Shown here in pieces: positions 16,486 through 18,056 of a stretch of 18,056 nt of DNA (its first letter is position 1; every line of letters begins with the position of its first letter). The stretch is taken from positions 1 through 18,056 of the forward strand of contig CAYSCH010000182.1 in assembly GCA_964429355.1 (NCBI GenBank), given 5' to 3'. This DNA is from JAAYAY01 sp964429355. Its GTDB lineage: Bacteria > Planctomycetota > Planctomycetia > Pirellulales > Thermoguttaceae. The translations under genes were made by a program, and so were the position numbers. The notes under the pieces are model-generated. The model was not told the DNA's origin and made no database searches. It saw nothing but the letters and a program-made list of their open reading frames with translations.

Positions 16486-17130
16486 ATGATTGTGACTATC
16501 GACGGACCTGCCGGAGCGGGGAAGAGCACCGTTGCCAGGAGGCTGGCGGACCGGGTTGGTTTCAGCTATCTCGACACGGGCGCCATGTATCGGGCCGTGG
16601 CCCTGGCCGGTCTGCAGCAGCAGGTCGACTGGCAGGATGAAGTATCGGTCCGCGAACTGGCGGCCCGAACGGGAATCCGTTGGCGAGGAGATCGCATATT
16701 CCTGAATGGCGAAGACGTGAGCGCTGAGGTTCGCACGACGGAGGTGACGGACGCGGTGGGGCGGGCCGCCGACTGTCCCGAGGTACGCCGCTGGCTCGTT
16801 AAGTTGCAGCGATCGGCTGCGGAGGGGGTTTCTCTCGTGACGGAGGGACGGGATCAGGGATCGGTCGTGTTTCCGGACGCCGCGTGCAAGATTTTCCTGG
16901 TTGCGAAGGCCGAGGAACGGGCTCGGCGCCGCATCCAGGATTTCCGTGCTCGTGGAGAGGAAATCGATTTCGAGCAGGTCCTCGCCGACATAGTCCGCCG
17001 CGACCGGGCCGACGAGTCGCGATCGATCGGTGCACTGGTGATGCCGGAGGGAGCCATCCGCGTTGACACCGATGGACTGGATGTGGACCAGGTCGTGGAT
17101 CGTCTAGAGGAAATCGTCCGACGCTCTTGA
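16486..17130 (+). CDS. cmk: Cytidylate kinase
   Basis: Phosphorylates CMP and dCMP with ATP in cytosolic pyrimidine nucleotide metabolism. The 214 residues fit the usual 210-230. Walker A GPAGAGKST is at residues 7-15, the NMP-binding DTGAMYRAVAL at about 36-46, and the TEGRDQGSVVFPDA core typical of Cmk at about 120-133. The Arg-rich lid (EERARRR; RRDRADESR) follows and the C-terminus DQVVDRLEEIV is normal. ATG 16486 is chosen because the family starts at this strand; an in-frame upstream ATG at 16408 would add 26 residues outside the family. AGGAG lies about 12 bases before, slightly far. Same strand as the GH38-like gene and possibly cotranscribed. Nothing looks damaged. Confidence 0.97.
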   Translation: MIVTIDGPAGAGKSTVARRLADRVGFSYLDTGAMYRAVALAGLQQQVDWQDEVSVRELAARTGIRWRGDRIFLNGEDVSAEVRTTEVTDAVGRAADCPEVRRWLVKLQRSAAEGVSLVTEGRDQGSVVFPDAACKIFLVAKAEERARRRIQDFRARGEEIDFEQVLADIVRRDRADESRSIGALVMPEGAIRVDTDGLDVDQVVDRLEEIVRRS

Positions 17131-17268
17131 GGAGTGGGGAAGAAAGTTGTGGAAAAGGCGGTTCTGGTTCCTGCAATGCCAGGGAAATATGCCGAAAATA
17201 GTACGATCGGGGGCCCGGCCTTCTCGACCACCTCGGCTGAGGGTGCATGAAATCCTGTGGGGTGCACG

Positions 17269-18056
17269 TCAGCTTTTGTATTTTTGACCAGGGAAGGCAG
17301 GGGCTTTGGGGCGGCGGATGAAGGGCTGCCCAGGCCGGGTTTTCAGGTGCTGGATCAGGCGGTCATCGTCGCAGAGGGCGGCGGCTCGGACCTGGAGGAT
17401 GGCCTCGGCCCCCTCGGGATCATTCCAGAACATCTCGGTTCCCTTGGCGCGATAGTTGATCTCCTTGACCAGCGATTCCATCCAGGCCGTGGTAACCGGC
17501 ATCCCCTGGCGGCGATACTCCGGGTAATTCATCCGCGGCTGATTGTGTTCCAGGTAGGTAATCGTCTTGGCCATCAGACGGCGTGGATCGTGCTCCGGAG
17601 CGTCGGGTGTGACGTTGCCCAGACGGCATTGCCAGAGACGTAGTTCTTCCAGCACTTGTCCCACCTCGCCCTGCCAACAGCCACGCATCCACACAAGGTA
17701 TTGCCCCCAAGCGTCCTCCGGTTGTGTGTGAATCGTTTTGGCGATCACGTACAGATAGCTCAAGGCATGAGTGAAGTCGAGGATCGGCATAAAGTCAGAG
17801 AAATGCTCTTTCCAGATCGACCAATTCCACGCTAGGCCATCGCCCAGAAATGCTCTGGCTGACGCTTCGTGGAACCGCCGCCTGTTCGCCTCACGAGCCA
17901 TCTGTCGACCGAACCGTTCCGAACTGGCGACGCTGGAAAGCACTGTGCGCACCAGACGTTTGGGCCGCCAATCGTCCACGCGGAGATCGGGCTGGCCGTC
18001 CTCCACAACACCTTCCCGCATGTTGGGCAACAGGGCTGCCACGGAGAGGGCTTCCG
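17269..18056 (-). CDS. DDE transposase, ISKra4-like (5' end off window)
   Basis: At least 262 residues are open from the right edge of the window to a TGA at 17269. GTG 18042 is only an internal codon, because the frame continues past the edge. ARAFLGDGLAWNWSIWKEHF, then ILDFTHALSYLY, matches the second catalytic Asp and the following Asp-x-x-His region of ISKra4 and Mutator-like transposases. YLEHNQPRMNYPEYRRQGMPV, then TTAWMESLVKEINYRAKG, holds the likely final Glu, and the tail (MFWNDPEGAEAILQVRAA) is typical of this group. The first catalytic Asp would lie outside the window. No stop or frameshift is seen. It is convergent with cmk, 138 bases away. The family assignment (ISKra4 rather than a related group) is moderate. 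Confidence 0.82.
   Translation of the reverse strand, partial: EALSVAALLPNMREGVVEDGQPDLRVDDWRPKRLVRTVLSSVASSERFGRQMAREANRRRFHEASARAFLGDGLAWNWSIWKEHFSDFMPILDFTHALSYLYVIAKTIHTQPEDAWGQYLVWMRGCWQGEVGQVLEELRLWQCRLGNVTPDAPEHDPRRLMAKTITYLEHNQPRMNYPEYRRQGMPVTTAWMESLVKEINYRAKGTEMFWNDPEGAEAILQVRAAALCDDDRLIQHLKTRPGQPFIRRPKAPAFPGQKYKS
17269..18056. mobile_element. Insertion sequence, partial (left part outside window)
   Basis: The transposase marks an IS whose transposase 3' end faces cmk. The element boundary should lie between 17131 and 17268. I could not fix a terminal inverted repeat because the other end is not in view. GGTGCA recurs at 17242 and 17261, which may or may not be related. Confidence 0.6.

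Overview
The window looks like chromosomal DNA of a planctomycete or close relative. The evidence is high GC, a CxxC-x16-CxxC zinc-ribbon joined through a proline-rich linker and a membrane helix to a hydrolase, and a secretin and GH38-like protein that resemble planctomycete homologues as I remember them. No rRNA or taxonomic marker is present, so this is inference. Two runs of exactly ten N (885-894 and 13546-13555) look like scaffold joins of unknown length.

The core (1895-12970, minus strand) is a secretion or pilus assembly locus of four genes, in the order of transcription: (1) a PilM-like actin-fold ATPase fused to a PilN-like membrane domain and ending in a long Pro/Ala/Thr tail; (2) a PilO/GspM-like bitopic protein with long Met/Gly tracts; (3) an unrecognised bitopic protein in the PilP/GspC position, also Met/Gly/Tyr-rich; (4) a 1249-residue secretin (PilQ/GspD class) with TPR-like repeats and an Asp-rich insert in the pore domain. 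This is the pilMNOPQ order with the first two genes fused, an architecture that also matches GspL. I take it to be the inner-membrane alignment complex plus outer-membrane channel of a divergent type IV pilus or type II secretion machine. The first three genes probably share one promoter (13124-13153). A hairpin terminator (6172-6222) and a separate promoter-like pair (5872-5900) suggest the secretin gene is its own transcription unit.

The left edge (1-1704, minus) holds a membrane-anchored zinc-ribbon alpha/beta hydrolase, interrupted by a gap and running off the window. A hairpin at 1828-1869 separates it from the secretin gene.

The right part (13569-17130, plus) diverges from the pilus locus. 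It has a GH38-like alpha-mannosidase-fold protein that seems to lack the catalytic aspartate and the metal-binding His-x-Asp, then cytidylate kinase (cmk). Facing cmk at the right edge is a 5'-truncated DDE transposase (17269-18056, minus), so an insertion element lies directly downstream of cmk.
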